From: Natronorubrum tibetense GA33
Lineage (GTDB): Archaea > Halobacteriota > Halobacteria > Halobacteriales > Natrialbaceae
DNA length: 64,000 nt
Assembly: GCF_000383975.1 (NCBI RefSeq)
Contig: NZ_KB913017.1
Coordinates: 1,215,001-1,279,000 of the forward strand
Direction: 5' to 3'
Shown here piece after piece: positions 62,100 to 64,000 of this stretch. Both the position numbers and the translations under genes were made by a program. Position 1 is the stretch's first letter; every line of letters begins with the position of its first letter. The notes under the pieces are model-generated. The model had not been told where the DNA came from, ran no database searches, and worked only from the letters and a program-made list of their open reading frames with translations.

Positions 62100-62489
62100 C
62101 TACGTGGAACTCGAGACGAACGGCGCGTCCCAGCCGTTAGCGATGGCTCGCTCCGCGAAGAAGATCAGCACGAACACGCCGATTCCGGCGAGCTGGAAGA
62201 GACGCCCCGGATACACCATAATGAACGCACCCAGCCAGAACATCCCGAAGCGAAGCGGCAGCCTGAACCGTCGCTTGAGATCGAACGGAAAGTTGATGCC
62301 GTAGATGATCGTCAACGCGCCTGCGAGCACGACGAGCCCGGTGAAGACGGACTGAAGCCCGAGATCCGACGAGACGATCTCCGGATGGTAGATGAACGAG
62401 ATCGGGAGCACGAACAGGGGTGCAGCGATCGTGATCGCGACGCCACACGTCTGCCAGAAGTTTGATTCGGCGATCCCGGAGGCGACCAA
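62100..62489 (-). CDS. Four-helix membrane protein of unknown function
   Basis: About 129 residues with helices near 15-32, 45-62, 79-96 and 97-113 and a basic DLKRRFRLPLRF loop. No family is recognised. The only start at the N-terminal end is TTG (62489), so the gene may be 5'-truncated or frameshifted; other frames upstream show no continuation. It sits convergent to the CoA-transferase at the edge of a low-GC stretch. Confidence 0.55.
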   Translation of the reverse strand: MVASGIAESNFWQTCGVAITIAAPLFVLPISFIYHPEIVSSDLGLQSVFTGLVVLAGALTIIYGINFPFDLKRRFRLPLRFGMFWLGAFIMVYPGRLFQLAGIGVFVLIFFAERAIANGWDAPFVSSST

Positions 62490-63168
62490 GATGCGAGTCT
62501 CGAATCGGCAGCGAACGGACAGTACGCGTACAACGGCGACATACCCGACACAGCAATCAATGCTGACGTTTTCTGAGAGCAGACCGTCTAGCTATCTGTT
62601 TCGACAGACATGGGCCAGTACGTATCAAAATGGCATCTTGCTAGTAGGTAGAGCTACATAGTAGGTTATAGACACTCCTTGCCGTCGTCGATTCTCCAAT
62701 CACTCAGAGAACATGGAACCCCTACTATACCAACCAGATTTTCACACGCTATGCGTACAGGCATCTTAATGACCTACTTTTTTGGACTGATTTCACGTAA
62801 AAAAGTGGTTCGTCGGGGTACAACCACATTTTCTGGATTCCACGGAGGTAGATCTCCGACGCTACCGCTATTCGCAGTTACCGAGTTATCTCAAGAATCG
62901 GCCGTTTTCCAATCAACAACAATAACCCGACAGTATCGTCGTTCAACGCATTATATTCCTGCATTAGCGATCACAACACGATCTTTCGGCGTCCGTTAGC
63001 GCCCGCGTTCTGTACCAGTCTGGAACAGTCGAACGAACTCGCTCGAGACCAGATTTCTCTATGTTAGGTACAGTTATTTAGTATGGTAGTTACACGAAAC
63101 AGTGCCAGAGACAGAACGCGTTCACTCGCCTCCGCGGGTTTATCAATCAAGCCGAGGCCAACGGGGGT
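62490..63168. other. Low-GC region of about 680 bases without a gene
   Basis: Visibly richer in A and T than the rest of the window (for example around 62640-62670 and 62750-62830). No domain-bearing frame is found. A CACGTAAAAAAGTG motif lies near 62795. It may be foreign DNA remains or an extended regulatory region. The last part (63060-63085, ACAGTTATTTAGTATGG) probably holds a promoter for the DUF3006 gene. Confidence 0.4.
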
Positions 63169-63594
63169 ATGTCGCAACGACAACCGACAACGCGACGAAC
63201 AGTCCTTCGAACACTCGGTTCATTAGGTGCCGTCACGCTTACAACGTCGGCAGTCGCCGGTGCACGGAGCGACCGCACCGCTCGAGGAGATCCACTGTCC
63301 GAGGCGTCGACAGCCGACGATGGATGCGACGTGAATCAGTACATCGGTGTCGTCGACCGAATCGTCGACGGAGAGCACGTCGTGATCTTGCTCGAGGAGG
63401 ACGGTGAACTCGTCGATCAGCATGTCGCTCCACGGTCGGAACTCGAGGATGTCGACGAAAGCGACATTCTGCTCGTCGTCATCAAAGACGACGAGTTGCT
63501 CGTGGCACAGCAACTGCCCAAGCGGCCAGGAGAAAGTATGCGCGAGAGCCGTAACCGGCGTTCCGCGTCCGGTCTCGCCGAGGACCTATCGTAG
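63169..63594 (+). CDS. Tat-exported DUF3006-like protein
   Basis: A 141-residue protein. The N-terminus MSQRQPTTRRTVLRTLGSLG is a twin-arginine signal with a hydrophobic stretch to about residue 30 and an AGA cleavage-like site. The mature part (about 55-110) has the DUF3006 pattern GVVDRIVDGEHVVILLEEDG followed by two acidic strands, probably a small beta-barrel. The tail is basic (RESRNRRSASG). Role unknown; likely on the outer surface. Confidence 0.8.
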   Translation: MSQRQPTTRRTVLRTLGSLGAVTLTTSAVAGARSDRTARGDPLSEASTADDGCDVNQYIGVVDRIVDGEHVVILLEEDGELVDQHVAPRSELEDVDESDILLVVIKDDELLVAQQLPKRPGESMRESRNRRSASGLAEDLS

Positions 63595-63734
63595 TCGCCA
63601 GACGGTGAGAGACGTCTCGAATAGTATTCGAATCGACTCCTTTTTGAACAGTAGCTCAGTACTGAAACAGCGACAGCTATCGGGAGCTCGTATGAGATAG
63701 TGCGGAGCAGCTGCTCCGTGAGTGTAATGAGTAG

Positions 63735-63854
63735 GAGCGGCGAATCACATTTCCCAGAGGCTCGCGCACTCCAGTACTCCGCGATACGCAGGCGGGCTTA
63801 TCTTCCGTGTTCGGGATGGGTACGGGAGGAACCCCGCCGCTGTGGCCGCTGTAA
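63735..63854 (-). rRNA. 5S ribosomal RNA, downstream copy
   Basis: On the minus strand it begins TTACAGCGGCCACAGCGG and contains the invariant CCCGTACCCATCCCGAACAC, GGAAGATAAGCCCGCCTGCG and GAGTACTGGAGTGCGCGAGC segments, ending GATTCGCCGCTCC. The terminal helix AGCGGC/GCCGCT pairs. It is about 120 nucleotides, as expected. A second copy lies upstream on the same strand. Confidence 0.93.
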
Positions 63855-63904
63855 CGTCGACCGGCGGAATCGAACCGCCGTCAGACCACTGTCGATGCTC
63901 GACG
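63855..63904 (-). other. Truncated tRNA-like hairpin between the 5S genes
   Basis: The minus-strand sequence has a perfect T-arm-like hairpin GGCGG-TTCGATT-CCGCC and an outer stem CGTCGA/TCGACG (63899-63904 with 63855-63860) enclosing about 50 bases. That is too short for a tRNA, and no anticodon arm is seen. It looks like a decayed tRNA or a processing signal at the place where haloarchaeal rRNA operons often carry a tRNA near 5S. Confidence 0.45.
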
Positions 63905-63924
63905 ATGTGTCGAATATGAGTGAA

Positions 63925-64000
63925 GGCGGCGAATCGCATTTCCCAGAGGCTCGCGCACTCCAGTACTCCGCGATACGCAGGTGAGCTTATCTTCCGTGTT
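63925..64000 (-). rRNA. 5S ribosomal RNA, upstream copy, partial at the window edge
   Basis: The 3' 76 bases of a second 5S gene, nearly identical to the downstream copy (differences at AATCGCATT and GGTGAGC). The rest, and presumably the 23S and 16S genes on the minus strand, lie beyond the right edge. Confidence 0.9.

Noticed and set aside
63855..63904. Complete tRNA gene
   Set aside because: Only a T-arm-like hairpin and a 6-bp outer stem are present in 50 bases; there is no anticodon arm or room for one.

Overview
This window reads as the chromosome of an extremely halophilic archaeon (class Halobacteria; Natrialbaceae-like is my guess). The predicted proteins are rich in Asp and Glu, most genes have high-GC third positions, many genes look leaderless with an AT-rich box about 25-30 bases before the start, and several families are haloarchaeal hallmarks: RdfA, a SAMP1-type ubiquitin-like modifier, HalOD1, amphi-Trp, DUF63, GatD, R15P isomerase, and Tat-type RR signals with a lipobox Cys. 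No tool was run, so all family calls come from recognising motifs and gene order.

Layout. 1-24 kb is mostly housekeeping: cupins, a DoxX-like membrane protein, a divergent NRAMP-like carrier, isocitrate dehydrogenase, an Ntn asparaginase, methionine aminopeptidase, a HIT hydrolase, glutaredoxin, a tRNA methylthiotransferase, a GH26 lipoprotein, GatD, a sulfite-oxidase-type molybdoenzyme next to SAMP1, and a potassium group (two RCK_C membrane proteins, one RCK channel). 24-29 kb is a nucleoside/pentose cluster (DeoC, R15P isomerase, PfkB kinase, nucleoside phosphorylase) that fits the non-carboxylating pentose bisphosphate pathway of haloarchaea. 29.1-30.6 kb is an IS1341-type tnpB element inserted into a palindromic MITE-like repeat. 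30.6-38 kb holds an HNH-like protein, amphi-Trp/DUF1508, DUF547, an AI-2E-family permease, DUF1059 and a large D-lactate/glycolate dehydrogenase fusion.

38.8-50.3 kb is a catabolic island: 3-hydroxyacyl-CoA dehydrogenase, thiolase, acyl-CoA dehydrogenase, acyl-CoA ligase, a fused TRAP permease with its TAXI binding protein, a glutaryl-CoA-dehydrogenase-like enzyme and an IclR regulator. It suggests import, CoA activation and beta-oxidation of one carboxylate. The TAXI binding protein looks circularly permuted, which is the most striking gene in the window. 53.7-62 kb is a second IclR-linked island for sugar acids or hydroxy acids: FAH-family hydrolase, cupin, a divergent SDR, a LarA-family protein, two enolase-superfamily dehydratases and a CaiB/BaiF CoA-transferase. 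The window ends in two tandem 5S rRNA genes on the minus strand, so an rRNA operon lies just beyond the right edge.

Repeats and scars are unusually informative. There are at least three dispersed repeat families: an approximately 80-bp full palindrome with four copies, a hairpin element with compensatory changes with two copies, and a 76-base stem-loop with two copies. There are also three places where the 3' end of a gene is duplicated just downstream of it (icd, glutaredoxin, tRNA methylthiotransferase).
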